NCBI GenBank assembly: GCA_018817905.1 | Contig: JAHISS010000068.1 | Span: 1 to 35,749 of the forward strand | Source of the DNA: Nanobdellota archaeon | Lineage (GTDB): Archaea; Nanobdellota; Nanobdellia; Pacearchaeales; GW2011-AR1 | Direction: 5' to 3' | Length of the DNA stretch: 35,749 nucleotides | Shown: piece by piece, positions 16,590 to 25,464 of the stretch | Numbering within the stretch: position 1 is the stretch's first letter | Layout: each line of letters begins with the position of its first letter | Notes under the pieces: generated by a model | Databases searched by the model: none | Told to the model about the DNA's origin: nothing | Seen by the model: the letters and a program-made list of their open reading frames with translations, nothing else | Translations under genes and position numbers: made by a program

Positions 16590-18377
16590 CTACTCAACAA
16601 CACTCTTAACCCTTCTAACCCCAGCACTCACCGACTCTTCCTTCAAAATCTTAAACTTCCCAATATCTTTCGTGTTGCGAACATGCGGTCCGGTACAAAT
16701 CTCCTTACTAAAATATCCTTTCTCCTCGTCAGGCTCAACAACAGTGTAAACCGAAACAACGTCAGGATACTTCGCCCCGAACTCTCCCTGCGCACCTGCC
16801 TCAAACGCCTCTTGCAATGGAACTTCCTCCCTCTTCACTTCCAAACCCCGCGAAATTTTCTCGTTAACTAAATCTTCAACCGCTTGTCTCTCTTCATCCG
16901 TCAACTTTCTCTCAAAAGAAAAATCAAACCTTGACCTCGCAGGGGTAATATTCGAACCCTTCTGCTTAACATCTGCATTCAAAACTCTCTTCAATGCCTC
17001 CACCAACAAATGCGTCGCAGTGTGCAACTTCTTCGTCTGCTCCGAATCATCAGCCAAACCTGACTTAAACTGCCCTGCAGAAGAAGTCCTAGACAAATCC
17101 TGATGTTTCTTAAACTCCTCATTGTATTCTTCCAAATCAACCTTCGCCCCTCGTTCGTTAGCCAACTCGACAGTCATCTCAATCGGAAAACCAAAACTCT
17201 GGAACAAAAGAAACGCCTCCCTTCCAGAAATAATCTCATCCTTCGCAACCTTCTCAAACATCTTCAACCCTTTTTCCAACGTCTGCCTAAATCTTTTCTC
17301 CTCCTCTTCCAACTCTGCATAAATAAACTTATGATTCCTATGCAATTCCTGATAATCTGGATAAATCGGGAGAACCGTCTTCGCAACGTTAACAGTAAAA
17401 TCTCCTTCGATTCCCAAAATTTTCCCATAACGAATCGCTCTTCTAATCAATCTTCTAAGAACATAACCCTGCCCTAAGTTCGAAGGATTCACACCTCGTT
17501 CATCCCCAAGAATAAAAACCGCCGCCTTAATGTGGTCAGCAATAATCCTAAACTCCTTCTTGTTATCTTCATATTTCTTCCCACTCAACAACTCAATCTC
17601 CTCAATAATCGGCCAAAACATCGGGGTCTTATAATTATCATCCAGCCCAAGCAAAACCGCAATCGTCCTCTCAACTCCCATTCCGGTATCAACATTCTTT
17701 TGCGAAAGACTTTCATACCTTCCTTCCTTCGTCCGATTATACTGCATAAAAACATCATTCCAAATCTCGACCCAATTTTTATCTTCAGAATCAAACTTCT
17801 CCGGCAACACCTCTTCTGGACCAATCCAATAAAACATTTCTGTGTCTGGTCCGCACGGTCCTGTCTCTCCAGCAGGCCCCCACCAATTTTCCGACTTAGA
17901 AAGAAAAACAATTCTTTCCTCTGGAATTCCCAACGATTTCCAAATCTCTGCACTTTCTCCATCTCGCGGAGCAGTTTCATCTCCAGCGAAACACGAAACA
18001 GCCAACCTCTCAACAGGAATCTCCAAAACCCTCGTCAAAAACTCAAAAGAAAACTCAATCGCATCTTTCTTCCAATAATCCCCAAGCGACCAATTCCCAA
18101 GCATCTCAAAAAAAGTATGATGCGTCTCATTTCCAACCTCGTCTATATCTCCGGTCCGAATGCACTTCTGCGCGTTCACCAACCGCCGACCATAAGGATG
18201 CCTCTGGCCCTGCAAGTAAGAAACAAGCGGATGCATTCCTGCAGTCGTAAAAAGCACAGTCGGATCATTTTCAGGAATCAGCGACGCCGATGGAATCTCA
18301 TGATGCTTCTTCGACTTAAAAAACTCAACATACGCCTTGATTAATTCCCAGCGGGTTTTTATTTTAACCATGACCAA
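16590..18377 (-). CDS. alaS: Alanyl-tRNA synthetase, bacterial-type, short (ends after editing domain)
   Basis: 595 aa; FTTAGMHPLVSYLQGQRHPYGRRLVNAQKCIRTGDIDEVG; WWGPAGETGPCGPDTEMFYW; editing HTATH and EICTGPHV (HxxxH + CxxxH); ends AGVRRVKSVVE. Confidence 0.94.
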   Translation of the reverse strand: MVMVKIKTRWELIKAYVEFFKSKKHHEIPSASLIPENDPTVLFTTAGMHPLVSYLQGQRHPYGRRLVNAQKCIRTGDIDEVGNETHHTFFEMLGNWSLGDYWKKDAIEFSFEFLTRVLEIPVERLAVSCFAGDETAPRDGESAEIWKSLGIPEERIVFLSKSENWWGPAGETGPCGPDTEMFYWIGPEEVLPEKFDSEDKNWVEIWNDVFMQYNRTKEGRYESLSQKNVDTGMGVERTIAVLLGLDDNYKTPMFWPIIEEIELLSGKKYEDNKKEFRIIADHIKAAVFILGDERGVNPSNLGQGYVLRRLIRRAIRYGKILGIEGDFTVNVAKTVLPIYPDYQELHRNHKFIYAELEEEEKRFRQTLEKGLKMFEKVAKDEIISGREAFLLFQSFGFPIEMTVELANERGAKVDLEEYNEEFKKHQDLSRTSSAGQFKSGLADDSEQTKKLHTATHLLVEALKRVLNADVKQKGSNITPARSRFDFSFERKLTDEERQAVEDLVNEKISRGLEVKREEVPLQEAFEAGAQGEFGAKYPDVVSVYTVVEPDEEKGYFSKEICTGPHVRNTKDIGKFKILKEESVSAGVRRVKSVVE

Positions 18378-18415
18378 TCAAAAAATAGGTTGTATATAAA
18401 ATTATTCCTTAAATG

Positions 18416-18470
18416 CTAAACAACCTCTTTCCTCATCCCTTAACGAACTTTTAGAATTATAAAAAACTTC
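18416..18470 (-). pseudogene. Vestigial 5' end of the MRKEVV secreted-protease family
   Basis: Minus strand TTATAATTCTAAAAGTTCGTTAAGGG ATG AGG AAA GAG GTT GTT TAG = MRKEVV*; upstream sequence resembles the leaders of 12626-16498 and 28435-32244. Confidence 0.6.
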
Positions 18471-18771
18471 TAGCCCATTCTCTTAACAGACTCCTTCTTT
18501 ATCAAATCCCTTTTTTCCTCTGAAACAGAAAACAAAATTTTCTCAATCATTCTTTCTGAAATAGTGAAAACATAATTCATCTTTATAACGCTATCTTTAA
18601 TCGCGCCCTCCTTCTTCAGCAAGGGCACTCCCTTCATCTTTAAATTAGATGTAATGCCTGCACTACCACATTTCCCAACTCCTCGAAAAGAACCAAAGCA
18701 GGCCTCTTCTTTATTTCAAAAGTGTCAGCATACTGAACAGAAGCAAGAACAACTTCCCCAAACTTATGCAT
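18470..18771 (-). pseudogene. PemK/MazF-like toxin, frameshifted
   Basis: Minus frame A MHKFGEVVLASVQYADTFEIKKRPALVLFEELGNVVV..., then frame B GITSNLKMKGVPLLKKEGAIKDSVIKMNYVFTISERMIEKILFSVSEEKRDLIKKESVKRMG*; 302 nt from ATG to stop (one base short of 101 codons); ATG overlaps antitoxin stop (ATGCATAA). Confidence 0.72.
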
Positions 18772-18988
18772 CTTCCCAAGCCCCTTCTTCTTTATTATCC
18801 CACAGCTCTTTCATTTTCTCCTGTTGTATCTTATGCAAAAATTCGTCATACTGATTACTTTGCTTGACTTTAACAAAGATAGAAATCATCTTCTCTATCA
18901 ATTCATTGTAAGTCTGCTTAGGATACTCCTTCGTCTTTTTCAGCATCCCAATTATTTTCTTATCCAGCAAAACAGTTGATTGAATCAT
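18764..18988 (-). CDS. Antitoxin-like protein (archaeal RHH/VapB-like)
   Basis: 74 aa; MIQSTVLLDKKIIGMLKKTKEYPKQTYNELIEKMI...MKELWDNKEEGAWEDA; overlaps toxin start. Confidence 0.7.
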   Translation of the reverse strand: MIQSTVLLDKKIIGMLKKTKEYPKQTYNELIEKMISIFVKVKQSNQYDEFLHKIQQEKMKELWDNKEEGAWEDA

Positions 18989-19001
18989 TCTATTTACTCT
19001 C

Positions 19002-19034
19002 TATATAACAACTATATACAAACTATATAACCGT
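19002..19034. promoter_or_regulatory. Three tandem 11-bp repeats upstream of the antitoxin gene (candidate autoregulatory operator/TATA)
   Basis: CTATATAACAA CTATATACAAA CTATATAACCG, contiguous, just upstream of ATG at 18988 (minus). Confidence 0.6.
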
Positions 19035-19036
19035 TC

Positions 19037-22000
19037 CTACTCAAAAAACTTTTTCAACCAATCCCAAAACCCTTCACCTTCAGGAGAAAGCGCCATCTTT
19101 TCTTTTTCAATAAAACCTCCACCGCCACGCTCAGGAACTGGTTCTCTTTGAGGCACTTCTCTTAAGATTCTTCCTTTATCTTCTTCACAACAATAATATC
19201 TAGGATAACCTTCATCAGCACACTCGTCTCCAGAAGCCAATATCACATCACAATCCTCGGGCAACATACATTCCCCACCTAATTCACTACATGTTAAAGG
19301 AGAAGTTCGAACACAACACTGATATTCTAAACCATATTCTTGCTCACACCAAGCGTCTCCTTCTGGCACAGGGTCTTGGCCGCAGCCATCGCTGCGGCAT
19401 TGGTATTGTGGTTCGCAAGTGGATGATTGACATTTTCCCGCACTGCTTGCTTCATATATCCTCTGAATCTCATTCTGAGAAAGGACACTGTTATACAAAG
19501 AAACTTCGTCAATTAAACCGTCAAAATAAAGAGTGCTAGGGGATGGAGTTCCGCCAATAAACAAGGGCTCGTCGTCTACTAAAATCGGAACATTAATCTG
19601 TCCGATACTCGATAATCCAGCAATCTCTCCATTAATATACAGATTACCCTCGCCAGTTAATTCGTCGTACGTACACGCAACATGATTCCACGCTTCTAAA
19701 TTCAAAAGAATTTCACCACTACCTGCAACCTCCAACAAGCCAGCAGAAGTTTCAAAATAACAGAATAAATCTTCTTCTGGGTAATCATCAATAAACATGC
19801 CATAAGAATAATCTTTTAAGACAACAGTCCCCTCACCAGTAAAATTATTTGATTTTATCCATGCTTCAATTGTCACAGAAGTAACATCTAAATTGTCCGC
19901 ATCCGGAATTTCTACGTAATCATCATAACTGTTGAAAGAAAATGCCTGTTCAGCCCTGCCTTCTGCAAAACCCACACCACCCTTTAATTCTCCATCATTC
20001 TCATCTACAACATCTTCTGCATTTCCTTCTCCAGGCCACCAACTTACTATTCCAAAAGATACGGAGGCGCATTCAAACAAAGCATTATAATTAACTCTTA
20101 AGAAAGCAGGATTGTAATCATTCATATCATCAACCCAAAGCGTATTTGTTTTATCCAGATCAATAACTTCATCAGAAATATCATGTCCTTCTCTAACTCC
20201 GAACGTGGTAAATCCTTCCCTGTTCAAGAAGTTTAGTCCTTCATCATTTAGAACAATTTTACTCTCTTCGCCTAACGCCATCTCTGATAAATACAAATTT
20301 TCAGACAAGAGAACTGGATTATCCACTGTGCCACATTGATTGAAATCTTCGCCAGAAAGAAATAGGGGTGATTGCTGTGTAGACTCTACGGCAGATATGT
20401 AATGATTCCCGTCATCATCATCTGATTCGATGGAAATAGGAAAAACAACAAGTTCGGTTGAGCTTATAGTCATTTCATCAATTAATTGAGAGGTGTCAAA
20501 AGATAGAAACAGCCTACTCGCCTTAATAATCTCTAAAGTTTGATCTCTCATAACTCCCACTTCAAATATATTTTGTGCGTCTCCCTGCCCTGCATCATGA
20601 ACACTATCCCAATCATCTACGTCGTTTGTAGTTTTCCGAATGCTACCACTTCCTAAAAAATTGTGCATTATTTCTAAACTGCACGTTCCGTCTAAATTAT
20701 AACTTCCCCCATAATTACAGACAAATTGACTGCATTCGCTAACATCTAACTGACACCCAGCACTACAATTCAAAATGCCCCCGGCATGTCCTAAACTCTC
20801 GCAAGTTTCACCATTAAAATAAATTCCATCGCATTCTTCCCCAAATTCAATTATCCCGTTACCACAATTAGAGTTCTGAACCAATATCATAGACATATCT
20901 TCACTTGACATTCCATCAATATCATAACCTATTAACTTCAAATAATAAAGATCATTTTCATAAGATATAGAATCAAACAGATGGATGGTTTCGTCTTCCT
21001 TCTGATTTGTAGAAATTGAAATCAGGTACCACTCATTTATCAAAGGGACAAATTCGCTGAAATTTGATTCTTCACTAAACTCAAAAGTGTCTAAATAAAT
21101 ATCATCCATCTCTAACGCTTTCTCTAAACTTCCTTTCCAAGTCTCTCCCTGTAGAAACCCGCTCAATTCACTTTCAGTAATTAAATCTAAATCGATAGCA
21201 GATCTAAAAAATCCCTTGCTTACATACAACTCATAATGATCAAAACTATCAGCCATGGCGGTGCCAATTATTTCTTCCTGCCCAACAATTATCCCGCCAG
21301 TCTCGACAATCGAAATAGGTGGCTTTTCAGAGAATACAGAATTCAATGCATCAATCCTCCCGTAACCTTCACGGTTTGGAGAAATATAGACTGTATGTTC
21401 AATAGCTCCTTCCCTTAAGCTGTGTTGTATTTCTCTTGGAGACCAGCCAGGATGTGCTTGTTTTATTAAAGCCACTAAACCAGATACATGTGGTGTAGAC
21501 ATTGAGGTGCCTGACTTGTACTCATATTCTCCTTCTCGGCATAGATTAAAATCATCGCTATAAGGAACTGCTGCGCAAATCATTACCCCATGAGCAGTAA
21601 CATCAGGTTTTACAATCCCAAAACTCTCTCCAAAAATCGGACCTTTTGATGATGATTGTGCTAAAAAATCGTTTTTGTCAGAGTTTCCAACAACGATTAT
21701 TTCTTTTGACATTGGACTGCCAATAGTCATAGCAGACTCACCACTATTACCTGCAGAAGTAACTGCAACAACTCCGACCTGAACAGAGTTGTCAAAAGCA
21801 TTCGACAAAATATCGTTAGGACCGCATATGCCGCTATACCCTCCAAAATAAACACAAGGCATGCCTGCACTCATACTAATAATATCGAGGTGATCAGAGA
21901 AACCCCCATCTTGGTTAGGATCAACACTCCAATCAACCGCTCTCAAAATGGTGTCTGTAAAAGTATGGCGACTCGAAACTGAGACTTTCAATGCATAAAT

Positions 22001-22789
22001 TTTCGCACCTGGAGCAACACCATTAAACCCTTCATTTTCTTCAACAAGGCCATTGCCATCCCAGTCACCCTTCCCCGCCGCTATAGAAGCAACATGAGTT
22101 CCATGCTCACCGCCAGCCATTGGATCAGGATCATCATCACCAAAATCCCACCCCCCAACAACCTTCTCACAATCCCCTGCCAAAAATTCTTCCGTTGTGC
22201 AGTTCCCTAAATCCGGATGGGTGTAATCAACCCCAGTATCAATAATACCAATTGTAATACCTTCTCCCGTAAGATTTCTCCCGAAATTATCTTGCATCTG
22301 CCAAACGTCATCTGCGTTTATCAAAGGAACAGACTCATTCAAATTAAACTCCAACGGATAGTTCGGAACAATACGCAATACTTCGGGCTGGTTTTTCAAA
22401 TAGTTTAGTTCTGCTTTGGTCACATCTTTAATGAAGATTGCATTCAAGACATTCTTAACAGCTCCCACAGTTTTCCCTTTTTCGGAAAATCTGCTTAATT
22501 TAGTTCTGAAAGAATTCTGTTCCGCTTCAATCGTATTTCTTTGCTGTACCAGTTTTGATTCGACGTTTATCTCTCTGGATTTTTCAAGTGAAACTTTTTT
22601 TTCTATAACGCTCTGCTCCCTAAGCTGCACGATATATTCTGCATTGCTGCTGCTTTCGAGAACCGTGCCCTCTCTTGCAGAATATTTTATCTTAGGAAAA
22701 AACATCTCGTTATCTAAAGAATATTCCAACCCTGCAAAAACTGCGACAAACAAAATAATCAAAACAATCCCAACAACCTCTTTCCTCAT
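19037..22789 (-). CDS. Secreted subtilisin-like (S8) serine protease with I9-like propeptide, LamG-like domain and C-terminal Cys-rich module
   Basis: 1250 aa; GIIDTGVDYTHPD, GEHGTHVASIAAG, TSAGNSGES, SGTSMSTPHVSGLVALIKQAHPGWSP; LamG VTIEAWIKSNNFTGEGTVVLKD...LYFDGLIDEVSLYNSVLSQNEIQRIYEA; shared N- and C-terminal cassettes. Confidence 0.93.
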   Translation of the reverse strand: MRKEVVGIVLIILFVAVFAGLEYSLDNEMFFPKIKYSAREGTVLESSSNAEYIVQLREQSVIEKKVSLEKSREINVESKLVQQRNTIEAEQNSFRTKLSRFSEKGKTVGAVKNVLNAIFIKDVTKAELNYLKNQPEVLRIVPNYPLEFNLNESVPLINADDVWQMQDNFGRNLTGEGITIGIIDTGVDYTHPDLGNCTTEEFLAGDCEKVVGGWDFGDDDPDPMAGGEHGTHVASIAAGKGDWDGNGLVEENEGFNGVAPGAKIYALKVSVSSRHTFTDTILRAVDWSVDPNQDGGFSDHLDIISMSAGMPCVYFGGYSGICGPNDILSNAFDNSVQVGVVAVTSAGNSGESAMTIGSPMSKEIIVVGNSDKNDFLAQSSSKGPIFGESFGIVKPDVTAHGVMICAAVPYSDDFNLCREGEYEYKSGTSMSTPHVSGLVALIKQAHPGWSPREIQHSLREGAIEHTVYISPNREGYGRIDALNSVFSEKPPISIVETGGIIVGQEEIIGTAMADSFDHYELYVSKGFFRSAIDLDLITESELSGFLQGETWKGSLEKALEMDDIYLDTFEFSEESNFSEFVPLINEWYLISISTNQKEDETIHLFDSISYENDLYYLKLIGYDIDGMSSEDMSMILVQNSNCGNGIIEFGEECDGIYFNGETCESLGHAGGILNCSAGCQLDVSECSQFVCNYGGSYNLDGTCSLEIMHNFLGSGSIRKTTNDVDDWDSVHDAGQGDAQNIFEVGVMRDQTLEIIKASRLFLSFDTSQLIDEMTISSTELVVFPISIESDDDDGNHYISAVESTQQSPLFLSGEDFNQCGTVDNPVLLSENLYLSEMALGEESKIVLNDEGLNFLNREGFTTFGVREGHDISDEVIDLDKTNTLWVDDMNDYNPAFLRVNYNALFECASVSFGIVSWWPGEGNAEDVVDENDGELKGGVGFAEGRAEQAFSFNSYDDYVEIPDADNLDVTSVTIEAWIKSNNFTGEGTVVLKDYSYGMFIDDYPEEDLFCYFETSAGLLEVAGSGEILLNLEAWNHVACTYDELTGEGNLYINGEIAGLSSIGQINVPILVDDEPLFIGGTPSPSTLYFDGLIDEVSLYNSVLSQNEIQRIYEASSAGKCQSSTCEPQYQCRSDGCGQDPVPEGDAWCEQEYGLEYQCCVRTSPLTCSELGGECMLPEDCDVILASGDECADEGYPRYYCCEEDKGRILREVPQREPVPERGGGGFIEKEKMALSPEGEGFWDWLKKFFE

Positions 22790-23122
22790 TTATTCCTCTC
22801 TCAACTTCTCCAGCTTCTCCCTAACTCTTTCAATTTCTTCCTTTAAGCTTAACTTCTTTTCTTTCTTCTTCCCACCCTTAACAACTTTCTCTCTAGTTCC
22901 GTATTCTGTTTTTGGCAGAACTTTCTCCAACTTCGCAATCAACTCAAGTGTGCCTTCTACCTTGCTTTTCAAAGCAACTTTCAAAACAAGCTCCTCATTT
23001 CTCAGCGTTTTGTAATCCCTAAAACTCTGCACCAAATTCAAAAGCTCCAACTGCGATTGCAGTAAATGCTTCGCCCCGTAAAATTTTTCCGACGAAGAAA
23101 GTTTCACAAACTCAGATTTCAT
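22790..23122 (-). CDS. Small coiled-coil hypothetical protein
   Basis: 110 aa, charged C-terminal helix; stop directly abuts the S8 protease start (TAAATG). Confidence 0.65.
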   Translation of the reverse strand: MKSEFVKLSSSEKFYGAKHLLQSQLELLNLVQSFRDYKTLRNEELVLKVALKSKVEGTLELIAKLEKVLPKTEYGTREKVVKGGKKKEKKLSLKEEIERVREKLEKLREE

Positions 23123-23159
23123 CTTTCTCTCCTTGAAACAAAAAAGGCTTCTGAAGTTA

Positions 23160-23251
23160 AAAAATAATCATTATCTAATCTGACGGTTCGGTTGTGTAAT
23201 AATCTTAAGGCAGGGGGGCAGCAAGCTGCAGAAATTTCTTCTCGATTAAAC
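23160..23251 (+). repeat. Dispersed intergenic repeat, partial copy
   Basis: AATCATTATCTAATCTGACGG...GTGTAATAATCTTAAGGCAGGGGGGCA...GAAATTTCTTCTCGATTAAAC aligns to 25335-25450; contains stops, lies antisense to flanking genes. Confidence 0.6.
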
Positions 23252-23281
23252 ATAAATCTTGGGTTTGTTTGTAATAACATT

Positions 23282-23914
23282 CTACTCCACCTTTTCAAAA
23301 ATACTCTCTGAAACAATTTTAATCCTTCCCTTAATATGCGCCAAATCTTTTTCCCACGAAGCAAGTTCTTGTTCTTCCCGAAGTTTTGTCTCCCTAATCT
23401 TCTGCACAACTTCGTCAATCTCCTCCAGCCTCTCAGAAATTTCCCTCAAAGTTTTCCGCGCGCTATGAAATTTATCAATCCTCACAAAAATATCTGCCGG
23501 ACGTGCTGTCTGCACATTTGTCCTCGGCGGTTCAACAACATATCTCTGCTCAACAGGTTCATCTTCTTCAATTTCTTCCACCTCATGATGCTCCAACTCC
23601 CTATGCTTTAGAGGATTAACAGGATGCCACTCATCCATTTCAATAACATTAACATCTCTCGACTCATGCCCAATTATCTCCTCAGGTTCTTTATCCTCAA
23701 CTGCTTCCTTTATCGCAACTCGCGAAAACTGATTATGCGACGGAGAATCGGGAAACTTCGGCAAAGCGCTTTTCTCATTATCGTCGTCATATTCTGACCC
23801 GCCAAACTTCGCCCTCATCGAAGAACCTGGCAACGGCGGCAAATCCGGCAATTTCTCTTCTTCCTCTTTTTTTCTAAAAATCATTTCAACCTCGCAACTC
23901 AAAAGCAATTGCAC
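23282..23914 (-). CDS. Coiled-coil hypothetical protein with proline-rich N-terminus (start may be the internal Met MIFRKK)
   Basis: 210 aa; KLPDLPPLPGSS near N-term; C-term DIFVRIDKFHSARKTLREISERLEEIDEVVQKIRETKLREEQELASWEKDLAHIKGRIKIVSESIF. Confidence 0.72.
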   Translation of the reverse strand: MQLLLSCEVEMIFRKKEEEEKLPDLPPLPGSSMRAKFGGSEYDDDNEKSALPKFPDSPSHNQFSRVAIKEAVEDKEPEEIIGHESRDVNVIEMDEWHPVNPLKHRELEHHEVEEIEEDEPVEQRYVVEPPRTNVQTARPADIFVRIDKFHSARKTLREISERLEEIDEVVQKIRETKLREEQELASWEKDLAHIKGRIKIVSESIFEKVE

Positions 23915-24004
23915 TATAAAAAGTTATCTTTCAATTAATCCCAACACAACAAAAGATTAAGTCAAATAGCTTCAACAAGACAGCAGCCATCCAGTTACCC
24001 CTCC

Positions 24005-24235
24005 ACCCCCACAAATCCAACTAATCCAGTATTATCCAAAACTCAATTAATACCACATCTGATTGGTTTTATTATTAATCTATGATCTGGTTGAAAGTGA
24101 AACTATTTTCTAAATGATTTTATAATTTATATACGACAAGTTATCCCAGCCCACCCAATTCTAACCAACCCAAACATTATCCACAAATCCAACCAGCGTT
24201 ATGCTCCCGATTGATTTTATTATTAATTCTGGGGG
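24005..24235. repeat. Pair of degenerate direct repeats in a long non-coding spacer upstream of TFE
   Basis: CCACAAATCCAACTA / CCACAAATCCAACCA and GATTGGTTTTATTATTAATC / GATTGATTTTATTATTAATT, about 150-170 bp apart. Confidence 0.5.
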
Positions 24236-24432
24236 GTGGAAATTATTTAAGCTATTCTTCTAAAAATAATTAATATCCCCTCCATCCTCGCGTGTTCCTC
24301 TGACATAATAACATTCACAAAAATATTGACCGCAGAATGATAAACAATTTTGCTATTTACCTGATTGTAACAAAAAATTCGTGCCTTGCACAAAACAAAA
24401 AGCTTTTTAACTAACTTTTCTCAAAATGATAT

Positions 24433-25239
24433 ATGGAAGAAGACATTCTAAAAAAACTCCTAAAAAAAATAATAACCGACTACGCCGGACCTGACGCTGA
24501 AAAGTTAGTTGACTTTCTATACAAAAAACAAAACGTGAACGAATTTGCTATAGCGAAAAAACTCGAGATGACAATCAACCAAACAAGAAACATGCTCTAC
24601 AAACTCGCCGACTCTGGCTTAGTCCAATTCATCAGAAAAAAAGACAAGAAAAAGGGAGGCTGGTATACTTATTTCTGGACGCTGAAAGCAAAAAGAAGCG
24701 TCATAAAATACAAAGAGAAAATAGCAAACGAAATTGAAGTATTAAAAAACAATTTACAACGCTTGCAGAGAGAACAACACTTTTTCTGTAAAAACTGCGA
24801 ACTTGAATACAGTGAAGAAAACGCTCTAACAAACGATTACACCTGCCCAGAATGCGGCGAAACTTTGGAAATGAAAGATACTACAAAAATAAATATACAA
24901 ATAGAAAGCCAGACTAAAAGACTAAAAGATACCCTTGAAAGAATAGAAAAAGAAATAAGCCTAATAGAAGAAAAAGAACTAAAGACAAAAGAGAAACGGA
25001 TTAAAGGGGAACAAAAGGAAAAAGAAGAAGAAAGAAAACGCAGAAGAAAGGAAAGAGAAAAAGAGAAAAAGAAAGAACTAAAGGAACAGGGAAAAAGCGC
25101 AAAGGTGAAAAAGCCAAAGTCTAAAGAGAAAATGAAAAAGAAATCCCCAAAAAAGTCTAAAAAAGCACCTTCAAAGAAAACAAGAAGTTCATTATTTAAA
25201 AAATTCAAACAATTTTCTAAAAAAAGGAAGAGGAAATAA
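24433..25239 (+). CDS. tfe: Transcription initiation factor E alpha (TFE) with Lys/Arg-rich C-terminal tail
   Basis: 268 aa; N-terminal wHTH DILKKLLKKIITDYAGPDAEKLVDFLYKKQNVNEFAIAKKLEMTINQTRNMLYKLADSGLVQFIRKKDKKKGGWYTYFW; zinc ribbon FFCKNCELEYSEENALTNDYTCPECGETL. Confidence 0.9.
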   Translation: MEEDILKKLLKKIITDYAGPDAEKLVDFLYKKQNVNEFAIAKKLEMTINQTRNMLYKLADSGLVQFIRKKDKKKGGWYTYFWTLKAKRSVIKYKEKIANEIEVLKNNLQRLQREQHFFCKNCELEYSEENALTNDYTCPECGETLEMKDTTKINIQIESQTKRLKDTLERIEKEISLIEEKELKTKEKRIKGEQKEKEEERKRRRKEREKEKKKELKEQGKSAKVKKPKSKEKMKKKSPKKSKKAPSKKTRSSLFKKFKQFSKKRKRK

Positions 25240-25254
25240 ATAATCCAGTCCTAA

Positions 25255-25452
25255 ACCAAAAATGTTATCAAAAACAAACCCACAAAGAAAAGATTTAATA
25301 AAACTCCCAATCGCAGAAGATAAAACCAAAAGACAATCATTATTAACAACCCATATCATCCCATCTGATTCTGGTTTATGTGATAATCTTAAGGCGGGGG
25401 TGGCATTTACCCAAGCACACCAAGCGACAGAAATTTCTTTTCAATTAAACCT
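25255..25452 (+). repeat. Dispersed intergenic repeat, copy 2
   Basis: Close match to 11390-11615; fills the spacer between TFE and rhomboid genes. Confidence 0.7.
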
Positions 25453-25464
25453 CAAGTTAAAGAA

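Noticed and set aside
17532-18344. 270-aa plus ORF antisense to AlaRS
   Set aside because: Low-quality composition and fully antisense to a strongly conserved gene.
22416-23015. 199-aa plus ORF antisense to S8 protease start and coiled-coil gene
   Set aside because: Ser/Phe-rich shadow of Glu/Lys-rich coding sequence on the opposite strand.
24837-25208. 123-aa Phe/Ser-rich minus ORF
   Set aside because: Antisense of the Lys-rich TFE tail; artefact of composition.
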